Counted from the stretch's first letter, positions 32,655 to 40,979 are shown. The stretch is DNA of 55,968 nt from an uncultured Oscillospiraceae bacterium (GCA_904419145.1 CAJFQQ010000011.1:1-55968); one strand, 5' to 3'. Notes: generated by a model not told the origin, from the sequence alone. Program-made: numbers and translations.

Positions 32655-34025
32655 TTATGCGGCTTCACCGACATAACCATTGTAACTGCTGCCGCCGAAG
32701 AAATAGTCCCACGGATTGAAATACCCATTATAATTGTTACTGGGCTGCTGGGTTGTAGCGCTCTCCTGGGTAACCTGGTTCTCCTGGGGCACGCTGTCGA
32801 AGGTCAACTGAGTAGTGGCCTCCTGATTGTTGCGGTAATAGGTGATTGTTACAGTATCACCGGCCCGGTAGCTGCGCAGCGCAGCGCTGATGTCGCTGTA
32901 TGTGGTAATGGCAGTATCATCAATAGCAGTGATAATGTCCCCCGCCTGGATGCCTGCCCGGTCAGCAGCTCCGCCGCTCTCCACAGAGTAAATATACGCG
33001 CCTTCGCTGACGGCACTGTTGGGGATCATGCCGGACTGCAGTGTTCCCACCGTAATGGCGAGATAGGGCTTGTTGGTCACATAGCCGTTGGTCATAATGT
33101 CCTCAATCATAGATACCACGTCGTTAATGGGGATGGCAAAGCCCAGGCCCTCGACGGAAGCGTTGGAGGAGGAGCTGCTGGAGAGCTTGGCAGACACGAT
33201 GCCCACCACCTCTCCGTACATGTTGAACAGGGGGCCGCCGGAGTTGCCGGAGTTGACCGCGGCGGTAATCTGGATCATGTTGAACGGAGTACCGTCCACA
33301 TTGATAAGGCGGTTGGTCATGGAGACGATGCCCTCGCTCATGGAGAAGGTCAGCTCACCCAGGGGGTTGCCGATCACAGCGATATCGTCGCCCACATTCA
33401 GCTCACTGGAGTCACCAATGACCACAGGGGTCAGGTTCTCTGCGTCGATCTTCAGCACGGCGATATCGTAGTCCTCATCGCCCCCCACAACCTCAGCATC
33501 ATAGGTGGTACCGTCATACAGTGTCACGCTGACATGGTTGCTGCCGTTGATCACATGGTAGTTGGTGGCGATATAGCCGTCCTGGGTAATAATAAAGCCG
33601 CTGCCGGAGGAAGCCATCACAGTTGCCTCCTGGCCGAAGATATTCTGGGTTTCCGACGCATTGATGCTGACACAGCTGTTCACATTGGCCTTATACAGCT
33701 CTGAATAGCTCATCAGCGTCTTGCCATCCACCGCCACCGTGTTAACCTCCACAGGCTGGCGGTTGCTGACGTAAATATCTGCCTGCTGGGCTGGGAAAAT
33801 GTTGCGGGCCGCATAGCCGATGCCAAAGGCTCCGCCCAGGGCCACCACACCAGCTAACACAATCGCGGTAATCTTCAGTCCCCGGCGCTTCTTGCCGTTG
33901 TTCTTGGGGTGGATGTCGATCACCGGGCCCTCACTGCTCGTCGAATAGGATGGCGCAGGGTTCTCCGTCTCATTTGTACTGCCCTGTGTTGGACGGTAGA
34001 ATGAATCAAAGTCATTGCGATACAT
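32655..34025 (-). CDS. Membrane-anchored HtrA/DegP-like serine protease with PDZ domain
   Basis: The 456-residue S1C protease has a cytoplasmic N-terminus of about 50 residues, one transmembrane segment (about residues 52-72), then an extracellular trypsin-like domain. The His is in ATNYHVING, the Asp in DYDIAVLKI and the Ser in NSGNSGGPLFN. A PDZ domain follows (YIYSVESGGAADRAGIQAGD). The tail is rich in Gln, Asn, Tyr and Gly (SNNYNGYFNPWDYFFGGSS). HtrA proteins degrade or refold damaged exported proteins. I start it at the second possible codon, the ATG at 34025, which has AAGGAGG 8 bases upstream; the codon two earlier is TTG. Confidence 0.92.
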   Translation of the reverse strand: MYRNDFDSFYRPTQGSTNETENPAPSYSTSSEGPVIDIHPKNNGKKRRGLKITAIVLAGVVALGGAFGIGYAARNIFPAQQADIYVSNRQPVEVNTVAVDGKTLMSYSELYKANVNSCVSINASETQNIFGQEATVMASSGSGFIITQDGYIATNYHVINGSNHVSVTLYDGTTYDAEVVGGDEDYDIAVLKIDAENLTPVVIGDSSELNVGDDIAVIGNPLGELTFSMSEGIVSMTNRLINVDGTPFNMIQITAAVNSGNSGGPLFNMYGEVVGIVSAKLSSSSSSNASVEGLGFAIPINDVVSMIEDIMTNGYVTNKPYLAITVGTLQSGMIPNSAVSEGAYIYSVESGGAADRAGIQAGDIITAIDDTAITTYSDISAALRSYRAGDTVTITYYRNNQEATTQLTFDSVPQENQVTQESATTQQPSNNYNGYFNPWDYFFGGSSYNGYVGEAA

Positions 34026-34099
34026 ATACAAAACCTCCTTAGGAAGTATGGGTCGACTGGATCCCTATGCCTTATGGCCTTCCTTGTTTCTATGCTTGC

Positions 34100-34105
34100 A
34101 TTATA
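34100..34105 (-). promoter_or_regulatory. -10 box upstream of the HtrA-like gene
   Basis: Read leftward, TATAAT (34100-34105) stands 75 bases before the start. I see no good -35; the upstream region is AT-rich. Confidence 0.4.
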
Positions 34106-34162
34106 CGGGCTTATTATGTCTAAAATATGAATAAACTTTGCAATATTTCTTAACATTTCCAG

Positions 34163-34191
34163 TTGTCAGCCGGCGGAAAAAACAGTATAAT
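34163..34191 (+). promoter_or_regulatory. Promoter for the FAD-dependent dehydrogenase
   Basis: TTGTCA (34163-34168), 17-base spacer, TATAAT (34186-34191), 31 bases before the ATG. Confidence 0.65.
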
Positions 34192-34222
34192 GCAGAGGAT
34201 AAATCTGGAAGGAGAGGCCGTA

Positions 34223-35827
34223 ATGCTCCGTATTGATCACATCAAGCTCCCACCGGGCACTCCGGAGGGGGCGCTCCGCCGCCAGGCGGCGAATATCCTG
34301 CACGTGCCGGAGGGCCAGATCAAATCCCTGCGCATCGTCCGCCGGTCCGTGGATGCCCGGGAGGAGGTATCCCTGGTCTATTCCATCCACGTGGCGGTAG
34401 AGAACGAGGGGAGGGTCCTGCGCCGAGTCAGAGGCGGCCGGGTCACCCAGGTCGTCCGCCAGCGCTATCACCCCCCGGGGCCGGTGCCCGCACCGGAGCT
34501 GGCGCCGGTGGTGGTGGGTGCCGGGCCGGCTGGGCTGTTCTGCGCCCTGATTCTGGCCCAGGCCGGCGCAAAGCCCATCCTCCTGGAGCGGGGCCAGCCT
34601 GTGGAGCAGCGGCAGCAGGATGTGGAGGCCTTCTGGCGCACCGGGATCCTGAATCCCGCCTCCAATGTCCAGTTCGGCGAGGGCGGTGCCGGCGCTTTTT
34701 CCGACGGGAAGCTGAACACTGGAACCAGGGATCTCTGCCACCGCTGGATCCTGGGAAAGCTGGTGGAGTTCGGCGTGCCGGACAGCATCCTGATTGACGC
34801 CCACCCCCACGCCGGCACGGATATGCTCCACGCGGCGCTCAAAGCCATGCGGCAGGAGCTGCTGCGCCTGGGGGCGGAGATCCGCTTCGGCCATCAGCTG
34901 GTGGATCTTACCGTCCGGGACGGCAGCCTCAGCGCCCTGACCGTCTCCGGCCCCGCCGGGGAGTACGTCCTCCCCGCCCGGCAGGCTGTGCTGGCCCTGG
35001 GACACAGCGCCCGGGACACGGTGGAGATGCTGCACAGCCGCGGCGTCCCCATGGAGGCCAAGCCCTTTGCTGTGGGGGTGCGGATCGAGCACCGTCAACG
35101 GGATATGGACGCCGCCCAGTATGGAAAATACGCTGGTCATCCCTGTCTGCCGGTATCCAGCTACAAGCTCTCCTGCCATCTGGAGGGCGGCCGCAGCGTG
35201 TTCAGCTTCTGTGTCTGTCCCGGCGGCCAGGTGGTGGCCGCGGCCTCTGAGGAGGGCCGGACCGTCACCAACGGTATGAGCTATTACGCCCGGGACGGGG
35301 AGAACATCAACGGCGGCCTGCTGGTCAACGTGACCCCGGCGGACTTTCCCGACGGGGTGCTGGGGGGCATCGCCTTTCAGCGGCAGCTGGAGGCGGCGGC
35401 CTTCTCCCTGGGCGGCGGCGGTTTCCGGGCCCCGGCCCAGCGGGTGGAGGACTTCCTGGCCCGGCGGCCCTCTGCAGGTCCCGGTACGGTCGTCCCTACT
35501 TACCGGCCCGGTGTCACCTGGACCGATCTCCACCGATGCCTGCCCGATTTCCTCTGCACCGCGCTGGAACAGGCGCTCCCCATCCTGGGGCGCCGGGTTC
35601 GGGGCTTTGACGGTCCGGACGCAGTGCTGACCGCTGTGGAGAGCCGCAGCAGCTCTCCGGTCCGCATCCTGCGCGGAGAGGACCGCCAGTCCCCCGCTAT
35701 CCGTGGGCTCTATCCCTGCGGTGAGGGGGCCGGCTTTGCCGGCGGGATCCTCTCTGCCGCCGCTGACGGCATCCACACCGCCGAAGCAATGCTGACACAC
35801 ATGGCAGCGCCTGCCCACCCTCTTTGA
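34223..35827 (+). CDS. FAD-dependent dehydrogenase (COG2509 family)
   Basis: The 534-residue flavoprotein starts with a small N-terminal domain (about residues 1-90). The FAD Rossmann motif follows, VVVGAGPAGLFCALILAQAG (about residues 94-113), then the conserved NVQFGEGGAGAFSDGKLNTG. The C-terminal FAD motif is GLYPCGEGAGFAGGILSAAADG. This matches the large group of uncharacterised FAD-dependent dehydrogenases (COG2509) common in Firmicutes. The substrate is unknown. I chose the ATG at 34223, with GGAAGGAGAGG before it; the 20-residue extension includes the promoter. It is followed 13 bases later by the CAT-like gene, probably in one transcript. Confidence 0.88.
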   Translation: MLRIDHIKLPPGTPEGALRRQAANILHVPEGQIKSLRIVRRSVDAREEVSLVYSIHVAVENEGRVLRRVRGGRVTQVVRQRYHPPGPVPAPELAPVVVGAGPAGLFCALILAQAGAKPILLERGQPVEQRQQDVEAFWRTGILNPASNVQFGEGGAGAFSDGKLNTGTRDLCHRWILGKLVEFGVPDSILIDAHPHAGTDMLHAALKAMRQELLRLGAEIRFGHQLVDLTVRDGSLSALTVSGPAGEYVLPARQAVLALGHSARDTVEMLHSRGVPMEAKPFAVGVRIEHRQRDMDAAQYGKYAGHPCLPVSSYKLSCHLEGGRSVFSFCVCPGGQVVAAASEEGRTVTNGMSYYARDGENINGGLLVNVTPADFPDGVLGGIAFQRQLEAAAFSLGGGGFRAPAQRVEDFLARRPSAGPGTVVPTYRPGVTWTDLHRCLPDFLCTALEQALPILGRRVRGFDGPDAVLTAVESRSSSPVRILRGEDRQSPAIRGLYPCGEGAGFAGGILSAAADGIHTAEAMLTHMAAPAHPL

Positions 35828-35840
35828 AAGGAGCAGTCCT

Positions 35841-36488
35841 ATGGCGTTTCATCCCATTGACCTGGACACCTGGCCGCGCCGGGAATACTACCTTCATTAC
35901 ATGGAGGCAGTTCCCTGCACCTACAGTCTAACGGTGGAGCTGGACATCACCCGCCTGCGCACCGCCCCTATCAAGCTCTACCCCGCCATGCTGCACGCCA
36001 TCACCACCTGCGTCAACCGGCACCCGGAATTCCGCACCGCTCTCGGTTCGGACGGGCTGCCCGGCGTTTTCGACCAGATGCTTCCCTGCTACACCGTGTT
36101 TCATCCAGACACCGAGACCTTCTCCAACCTCTGGACGGTATATGACCCGGACATTTCCGTCTTTCTTGCCAATTACCAGCAGGATCTTGCCCTCTATGGG
36201 CAGGCAGAGGGCTTTGATGGCAAGCCGGATGTACCGGGAAACACCTTCCCGGTCTCCATGCTGCCCTGGGTTTCCTTCCAAAGCTTCCAGCTCCATCTTC
36301 CCCTGGGCCATCGCCATCTGCTGCCCATCTTTACCATGGGGCGGTTTTTCCATCGGGAGGACGCCTGTCTGCTGCCGCTGTCCGTCCAGGTCCACCACGC
36401 CGTCTGCGACGGGTTCCACGTCAGCCGCTTTCTCAGCGATCTCCAGGAGATCCTCCGGCAAATGCCCCTCCCCGGCAGCAATAATTAA
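35841..36488 (+). CDS. Chloramphenicol acetyltransferase-like protein (CatA fold)
   Basis: The 215-residue protein follows type A chloramphenicol O-acetyltransferase. It has FHPIDLDTWPRREYYLHY at the N-terminus, AITTCVNRHPEFRTAL, LPWVSFQSFQLHL, and the catalytic HHAVCDGFHVSRFL (about residues 189-202; His in HHxxxDG). Length is normal for CAT (about 215). It may acetylate chloramphenicol or another hydroxyl substrate. Resistance cannot be claimed: gut Clostridia carry many chromosomal CAT-like genes, and nothing mobile surrounds this one. SD AAAGGAG. It lies in an operon with the FAD dehydrogenase and is closed by a perfect terminator. Confidence 0.88.
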   Translation: MAFHPIDLDTWPRREYYLHYMEAVPCTYSLTVELDITRLRTAPIKLYPAMLHAITTCVNRHPEFRTALGSDGLPGVFDQMLPCYTVFHPDTETFSNLWTVYDPDISVFLANYQQDLALYGQAEGFDGKPDVPGNTFPVSMLPWVSFQSFQLHLPLGHRHLLPIFTMGRFFHREDACLLPLSVQVHHAVCDGFHVSRFLSDLQEILRQMPLPGSNN

Positions 36489-36524
36489 AAAGGCCCGGTA
36501 CCAAAAACTGGTACCGGGCCTTTT
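36488..36524. terminator. Bidirectional intrinsic terminator
   Basis: AAAAGGCCCGGTACCA pairs with TGGTACCGGGCCTTTT around a 5-base loop, between convergent genes. Confidence 0.9.
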
Positions 36525-36544
36525 GTTCTCTTTTTCGCAGCGGG

Positions 36545-36877
36545 TCAGTCGATGATCTCCATGGGACGGCCGCAGCAGTAGGGAATCAGATCCCCGGCCT
36601 TCACGTGCTGGGTCTTGTTGCAGATGGTGCAGTAGACCTCGCAGTCAAAGGGGGCACGGAGCTCAGGGGCGGCGTTGGCCTCTTCCTCCGTCAGGCCGTC
36701 GATATGGAAGCGGGCCACGTTCTCGCCGGTGGCGGGCTCGTACACACCGATGGGGGACAGCTTCTTGTTGTCGCCCAGGCAGTTGCCCATCTTGATCCAC
36801 AGGGCCTCCAGCTGGCTGGTCTCAATGGCATTCTCGGGGATAAACTCCACGACCGCCTTGTCCATTTTCACCTTCAT
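36545..36877 (-). CDS. Desulforedoxin-like small metalloprotein
   Basis: I do not recognise the full 110-residue protein. The C-terminal 30 residues carry CTICNKTQHVKAGDLIPYCC followed by GRPMEI. This C-x2-C-x14-CC arrangement is very like desulforedoxin and the N-terminal iron centre of desulfoferrodoxin. The first 75 residues are mixed alpha/beta with one Cys and no known motif. It lies 31 bases downstream of the flavoredoxin-rubredoxin gene on the same strand, so the two probably form a redox operon, perhaps for oxygen or peroxide defence. SD AGAGGAGA lies before the ATG. Confidence 0.7.
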   Translation of the reverse strand: MKVKMDKAVVEFIPENAIETSQLEALWIKMGNCLGDNKKLSPIGVYEPATGENVARFHIDGLTEEEANAAPELRAPFDCEVYCTICNKTQHVKAGDLIPYCCGRPMEIID

Positions 36878-36908
36878 AGTACAGATCTCCTCTCAAACGC
36901 GCGATCGC

Positions 36909-37064
36909 TTATTCCGCGGCGAACTGATCCTTGCCCACGCCGCACAGGGGGCAGACGAAATCCTCGGGCAGGTCCTCCCACTTGGTGCCGGCAGCAATGC
37001 CGTTATCGGGATCGCCCAGGGCCTCATCATAGACATAACCGCAAACTTCACAGACATACTTCAT
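36909..37064 (-). CDS. Possible stand-alone rubredoxin from an internal start
   Basis: Inside the fusion gene, the ATG at 37064 is preceded by GAGGAGG 8 bases upstream. The 51 residues it would give are exactly a normal rubredoxin (two CxxC pairs, [20 protein letters not shown]). There is no stop between the fusion and this part. It may be made both fused and free. Confidence 0.5.
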   Translation of the reverse strand: MKYVCEVCGYVYDEALGDPDNGIAAGTKWEDLPEDFVCPLCGVGKDQFAAE

Positions 37065-37703
37065 GGTTGTTTCCTCCTCAGTTTTTATTTTTGACTCAAT
37101 TTTTTCAAAATCGGCAACACCGTGCTTGCAGATTGGGCAGATAAAATCGGCCGGCAGCTCCTCGCCCTCATAGATATAGCCGCAGATGATGCAGCGCCAG
37201 CCGGTCTGCCCCCGCTTCTCCTCGGGTTTGGGCTTGATATGGGACTGGTAATAGTTGTAGGTGCAGCTGGGCGTCTGGGACAGCTTCTCCCCATCCGTGA
37301 CATCCGCCAGGAACATGGTATGCGTCCCCAGGTCAATGGTCTCAAACACCTTGGCGGAGAGGTAGGCGTTGGTATCGTCGCTGTCCAGATACATCAGGCC
37401 GTTGGCGCTGCGCCGCAGGCCCATGTAATCCCTCATCTTGTCCGTATCCCGGCCGGATTGGAATCCAAAATGGCGAAACGTGTCAAAAGCCGCCTTTTGG
37501 GAGAGGATTGATATGTTGAACACGCCAGTATGCAAAATCATATCATGGGTATAATTCTTTTTGTTGACTGTGATAGAAACCCGCAGCGGGGAATCCGTTA
37601 CCTGTTGCAAAGTGTTGATGATACAGCCATTGTCCTTCCCATTCTCCTGGGCAGTAAGAATAAAAAGCCCATACTCAATCTGGAACATGACCTTTGCGTC
37701 CAT
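36909..37703 (-). CDS. Flavin reductase-like protein fused to two rubredoxin domains
   Basis: The 264-residue protein has three parts. Residues about 1-160 are a flavin reductase/flavoredoxin FMN-binding domain ([38 protein letters not shown]). Residues about 168-203 are a short rubredoxin-like domain ([20 protein letters not shown], then CPIC). Residues about 214-264 are a complete classical rubredoxin ([15 protein letters not shown], then [11 protein letters not shown]). A flavoredoxin plus one rubredoxin is the usual high-molecular-weight rubredoxin of clostridia, which passes electrons from NAD(P)H to oxygen-reducing flavodiiron proteins. The second rubredoxin looks like a former separate gene fused in frame, with its own SD and Met (see 36909-37064). 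Confidence 0.87.
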   Translation of the reverse strand: MDAKVMFQIEYGLFILTAQENGKDNGCIINTLQQVTDSPLRVSITVNKKNYTHDMILHTGVFNISILSQKAAFDTFRHFGFQSGRDTDKMRDYMGLRRSANGLMYLDSDDTNAYLSAKVFETIDLGTHTMFLADVTDGEKLSQTPSCTYNYYQSHIKPKPEEKRGQTGWRCIICGYIYEGEELPADFICPICKHGVADFEKIESKIKTEEETTMKYVCEVCGYVYDEALGDPDNGIAAGTKWEDLPEDFVCPLCGVGKDQFAAE

Positions 37704-37763
37704 ACCAATCTCCCTCTCTTTCCCAGTATGGTTTTACTATAGCAAACAGGGCGCCTGGTTGTC

Positions 37764-37808
37764 TGTTGCAATGGCAACAATTTTATAGAATTTCTCCAAA
37801 ATTTGGAG
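37764..37808. promoter_or_regulatory. Two palindromes upstream of the flavoredoxin-rubredoxin gene
   Basis: TGTTGC-AATG-GCAACA (37764-37779) and CTCCAAA-A-TTTGGAG (37794-37808) are perfect dyads centred about 30 bases apart, 60-105 bases before the start codon. A TATAGT -10-like box lies nearby on the minus strand (37736-37741). They look like binding sites for one or two dimeric regulators. From 37809 to 38040 I see no gene. Confidence 0.5.
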
Positions 37809-38045
37809 CATCCGCTGTGATCCCCCTGTGTACAGGAAATAGTATCCCCCACCCAGGCGGATTCCATCCGTCCCGCTGCCGCCTTTGGAGAGCGCCGCTG
37901 TCCGTGCCGCCCCGGCCGACCGGGATGTACCGCCACAAAGCGTATTCTGAATCGGTACAAAAAGGGTATACTGCAACCTCTATCGGAAATCAAGAATGAA
38001 TTTTGAACGGCCTGTAAATAAATTGTGAACCATTTCTCCAGGGTG

Positions 38046-38073
38046 TTGACATAATGAGGATCCCTGCTACAAT
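38046..38073 (+). promoter_or_regulatory. Strong sigma-A promoter with no downstream protein gene
   Basis: TTGACA (38046-38051), 16-base spacer, TACAAT (38068-38073). The next rightward protein gene is several kilobases away, and only about 90 bases lie before a terminator. Confidence 0.65.
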
Positions 38074-38079
38074 GGTCTT

Positions 38080-38170
38080 GTACACAGAAATTGTTTCTTT
38101 TTCTTTTCTCCCTCTCTCTATTTTCTTTGAAACAAAGGACCGGGTGCCAGTTGGCACCCGGTCCTTTGTT
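38080..38170 (+). ncRNA. Candidate small RNA, about 90 bases, with a pyrimidine-rich loop
   Basis: Transcription from the promoter at 38046-38073 would run through TTGTTTC (38091-38097) paired with GAAACAA (38129-38135). This encloses a loop made almost only of U and C (38098-38127), then the terminator hairpin (38134-38167). No start codon with an SD is present. The loop contains UCUCCCUCUCU, an exact 11-base complement of the SD region of the flavoredoxin-rubredoxin mRNA (37709-37719). Expression is not shown. Confidence 0.45.
38134..38167. terminator. Bidirectional intrinsic terminator
   Basis: AAAGGACCGGGTGCCA pairs perfectly with TGGCACCCGGTCCTTT around GT; TGTTTT follows on the plus strand. 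It serves the leftward GH18 gene and would end the candidate small RNA. Confidence 0.9.
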
Positions 38171-38186
38171 TTCCCCTCTGTCCAAT

Positions 38187-39473
38187 TCAAGTCTGTGGAT
38201 CCGCCACCTCGTACAGCCCGTCCAGCACCGTCCAGCCCTGGGCGAAGGGGCGCATGAGATTCCAGTACCCGGCGCCCAAAAAACCGTACTCGGACACCAG
38301 CAGCAGCTTTGCCTCCATGCTCCGGCCGTCCTCGAACCAGACCATGTGGGACAGCCCATCCTCCGCCATATAATAGAAAAAAGGGGACTGCGCGGTCTCG
38401 TCGTACTGGATCTCCGCGCCGTAGCGCACCGCCAACGCCACCGCCTCCTGGTTGGACAGGGAGCGGGCACGGGTCTCCCCCTGCCGGAAGGGGAGGGGCC
38501 AGTCGTAGCCGTAGTTGGGGATCCCCAGGAGGATCTTTCCCGGGGGGATCTCTGTGACGGCGTAGTCCAGCACCTGCCGTACCTGGGGGATGGGGGCCAC
38601 CGCCATAGGCGGACCGTAGGAATAGCCCCACTCGTAGGTCATCAGCAGCACAAAGTCCGCCGCGGCGCCCAGCCCCTTATAGTCGTGCCCCTCATAGAGG
38701 AGGCCGGGCTGGGCGGCATAGGTCTTGGGGGCCAGGGCCACCAGCACCGGATAGCCCATGGGTGCCAATTCCCGGCGCAGCGCCGCGACAAAGTCCACAT
38801 AGGCCTGCCGTTCCTGGACGGGGACGAATTCAAAATCCACGTCCACACCCCGATAGCCCTTCTGGCGGACCGTCTCCATCACCGAGGCGATGAAAGCGCG
38901 CTGGACCTGGGCATCTGTCAGCACCAGGCTGCTGCGCTGGTTGTCAAATTGCCCCTCCTCGGTCATAGAGGACAGATGCATCAGCGGCAGCGACCCCAGC
39001 GCTCCGGCCGCCGACAGCAGCACCCCGTCCTCCAGAGGGAGCAGCCCCCCGGACGCTGTGATGCCATAGGTAAAGGGCGTCAGGCAGCTCATATAGGGCA
39101 ACGACGCATCCAGCAGGCGCCGGTCAATATAGGGATAGGCGTAGCTGTTGGTGGTGATGCCCCCCAGCTTCTCCCCCAGATAGGAGATCACCAGGGTCTG
39201 CCCCGGGATCAGGGTATCCTGTCCCCCCAGCTGGTAGTTGCGCCGGTAGAGCTGCCGCACGGTCACGCCAAAGGTGCGGGCCACCGAGGAGAGCGTATCC
39301 CCCTGGCGCACTGCATAGACCTGTCGGGGAAAGCGGACCGTCAGCGTCTGCCCCACTGCCAGGGCCCCCGTCTCCGGCACGCCGTTGTCCACCATCAGCC
39401 GCCTGGGGTCCACTCCATACTGCCGGGCAATGGAATAGACCGTCTCTCCGCTGCGCACCACATGAATAATCAC
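38187..39473 (-). CDS. LysM and GH18 domain protein (spore-type peptidoglycan hydrolase, SleL/YaaH-like)
   Basis: The protein of about 428 residues has two N-terminal LysM domains (IIHVVRSGETVYSIARQYGV and YAVRQGDTLSSVARTFGVTV, each about 45 residues). A glycoside hydrolase family 18 barrel follows, with the catalytic strand YRGVDVDFEFVP (DxDxE; Glu at about residue 220) and LLMTYEWGYSYGPP. This architecture matches YaaH/SleL-type cortex-fragment hydrolases of spores, which are N-acetylglucosaminidases. There is no signal peptide, as in those proteins. Several GTG codons are possible starts (39482, 39476, 39473); I prefer 39473, with GAGGTGAG 5 bases upstream. Confidence 0.88.
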   Translation of the reverse strand: MIIHVVRSGETVYSIARQYGVDPRRLMVDNGVPETGALAVGQTLTVRFPRQVYAVRQGDTLSSVARTFGVTVRQLYRRNYQLGGQDTLIPGQTLVISYLGEKLGGITTNSYAYPYIDRRLLDASLPYMSCLTPFTYGITASGGLLPLEDGVLLSAAGALGSLPLMHLSSMTEEGQFDNQRSSLVLTDAQVQRAFIASVMETVRQKGYRGVDVDFEFVPVQERQAYVDFVAALRRELAPMGYPVLVALAPKTYAAQPGLLYEGHDYKGLGAAADFVLLMTYEWGYSYGPPMAVAPIPQVRQVLDYAVTEIPPGKILLGIPNYGYDWPLPFRQGETRARSLSNQEAVALAVRYGAEIQYDETAQSPFFYYMAEDGLSHMVWFEDGRSMEAKLLLVSEYGFLGAGYWNLMRPFAQGWTVLDGLYEVADPQT

Positions 39474-39537
39474 CACTCTCACCTCGGCACCATCCTATGC
39501 GTCCCGGCATCCCGTTATGCCGCATCTGAGGGCAAAA

Positions 39538-39570
39538 CAAGGCCGGAGGAGATACCGCCCTCCGGCCTTG
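39538..39570. terminator. Intrinsic terminator
   Basis: CAAGGCCGGAGG (39538-39549) pairs with CCTCCGGCCTTG (39559-39570). It follows the leftward IclR gene and precedes the GH18 gene. Confidence 0.8.
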
Positions 39571-39578
39571 CTGTGCGC

Positions 39579-40373
39579 TTATGGATTGTAGCCCAGCGCC
39601 TCGGAAATGCGTCGGGCCGTCTCTGCCAGCTGGGGCTTGATCTCCGCCTCAATGCGCTCCGGGGTCATCCGGCTCACCGGCCCGGTGACGCTGATGCCGG
39701 CAATGATGGCGCCGGTGTAATCCCGGATGGGGCAGGCCACGCACCGGGAGCCGATCTCACACTCCTCGTTGTCATAGGCGAAGCCCTCCCGGCTCACCCG
39801 CCGCAGCTCCGCCAAGAGCCCCTCCTTGGTGGTGATGGTGTGCTCCGTGAAGCGGGGCAGCCCCTTCTCCCGGATCAGCTTATCCAGCTGCTCCTCGGAG
39901 TAGGTCAGCAGGCGCAGCTTCCCGTTGCCGGTGCAGTGCATGGGACTGACATTGCCGATGTGCTGCATGCTCATCAGCGTCTGATCCGGCCCGGTGGCCA
40001 CATCAATATATACCATGGTCATGTCATGCTCCACCGAGACACACAGCCCCTCGTGAAACCGCTGGGACAGATCCACCAGATAGGGGTGGGTAATGGTCTG
40101 CAGCTCGGTTTTGCTGTTGTGCTGGTTGGCGATGCGGCTGATCTTGTACGTCAGGTAATAGCGGGCGGTGTCCTTCTCCTGGGCCACGTAGCCGCAGTTT
40201 TGCAGGGAGGTCAAAAAGCGCAGGGTGGTGCTGGCATTCAGGTCCAGGGCGGCGCTGATGTCCCGCAGGCGCATAGGATCCCTGGACTGGGCCAGCAGCT
40301 CGATGATGGCCAGGGCTTTTTCCGTGGAGCGGTTATTCCCGGCCCCGCTCTTTTTCTTCTCCTCATCCGGCAT
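39579..40373 (-). CDS. IclR family transcriptional regulator
   Basis: The 264-residue protein has an N-terminal winged helix (STEKALAIIELLAQSRDPMR, LRDISAALDLNASTTLRFLT, CGYVAQEKDTARYYLTYKI). The IclR effector domain runs from about residue 95 on (VSVEHDMTMVYIDVATGPDQ, HCTGNGKLRLL, GFAYDNEECEIGSRCVACPI). Members bind small organic acids or sugars and usually control a neighbouring catabolic operon, but no obvious target adjoins it here. I use the ATG at 40373, with AGGAGAG upstream; the longer frame adds 13 residues lacking features. Confidence 0.9.
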   Translation of the reverse strand: MPDEEKKKSGAGNNRSTEKALAIIELLAQSRDPMRLRDISAALDLNASTTLRFLTSLQNCGYVAQEKDTARYYLTYKISRIANQHNSKTELQTITHPYLVDLSQRFHEGLCVSVEHDMTMVYIDVATGPDQTLMSMQHIGNVSPMHCTGNGKLRLLTYSEEQLDKLIREKGLPRFTEHTITTKEGLLAELRRVSREGFAYDNEECEIGSRCVACPIRDYTGAIIAGISVTGPVSRMTPERIEAEIKPQLAETARRISEALGYNP

Positions 40374-40547
40374 AGAGGTCTCTCCTATCCTCGTTTTTCT
40401 CCATTTTAGCACAGGCCAGCTGGCTTGTCCACTGAAATTTCAAATAGTAAAATCCACTTTTGCTTTTTCACTCCAGCGCCGCTGATTTTCTCCATTGACA
40501 GGACAGCCGGACCCATCATACAATAAGGAAAAATCCGCAAAACAAAA

Positions 40548-40576
40548 CGGCCGCCGGCCCTGAGGCCGGACAGCCG
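40548..40576 (-). terminator. Terminator of the small leftward gene at 40600
   Basis: CGGCCGCCGGCC pairs imperfectly with GGCCGGACAGCCG, and on the minus strand TTTTGTTTTG follows directly. Confidence 0.75.
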
Positions 40577-40599
40577 CTCTGTTTCTATCCAATTCCGGA

Positions 40600-40866
40600 T
40601 CACGCAATGACCTTCTGCGTCGCCATATAGTGAACCAGTCTTCCTGCATCCTCACTGCAGTTGCTCTGCAACCGCACCCGCTCTAAACCGGCTTCCGGCG
40701 CCATCCACTTCATCAGTGCCTGGATCTCTGTATTGTTGCGCAGGTCGCAGGCGGCCTCGTCAGGCAGGTCCAGATAGACCGGCTCCCGGCAGGAGTCCAC
40801 AAGCTCAAAAAACTGGTTCATGTCTTTGACGCCATAAAAGGTCAAGGCAAACTTTCGATTGGACAT
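40600..40866 (-). CDS. Small protein of unknown function, weakly HPr-like
   Basis: The 88-residue protein begins MSNRKFALTFYGVKDMNQFF. It has alternating alpha/beta character and ends LQSNCSEDAGRLVHYMATQK. The length and the order of predicted strands and helices recall HPr, but the phosphorylatable His motif (GxHARP) is absent, so phosphotransfer is not expected. I would not name a function. The ATG at 40866 sits 9 bases after AAGGAGG; a GTG at 40875 overlaps that SD. It is divergent from the AraC regulator gene, with 113 bases between them, and closed by its own terminator. Confidence 0.65.
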   Translation of the reverse strand: MSNRKFALTFYGVKDMNQFFELVDSCREPVYLDLPDEAACDLRNNTEIQALMKWMAPEAGLERVRLQSNCSEDAGRLVHYMATQKVIA

Positions 40867-40979
40867 TGATCGCACCTCCTTACGGTTTATGGTGCAAGAA
40901 TACCGCCTTCCGGCTTTGGATACAATAAAAAATCAGACCGATCCTATCAAAAAACCGACCAAGGAGAGGAGGGACGACT

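Noticed and set aside
35841-36488. Acquired chloramphenicol resistance gene
   Set aside because: The CAT fold and catalytic motif are clear, but the gene sits in a normal operon with matching base composition and no mobile element. Activity on the drug cannot be told.
37598-38470. Long minus-strand open frames in the 37.7-38.2 kb gap
   Set aside because: They run through the palindromes, the promoter and the terminator with no SD and no protein-like motif. The gap looks regulatory.
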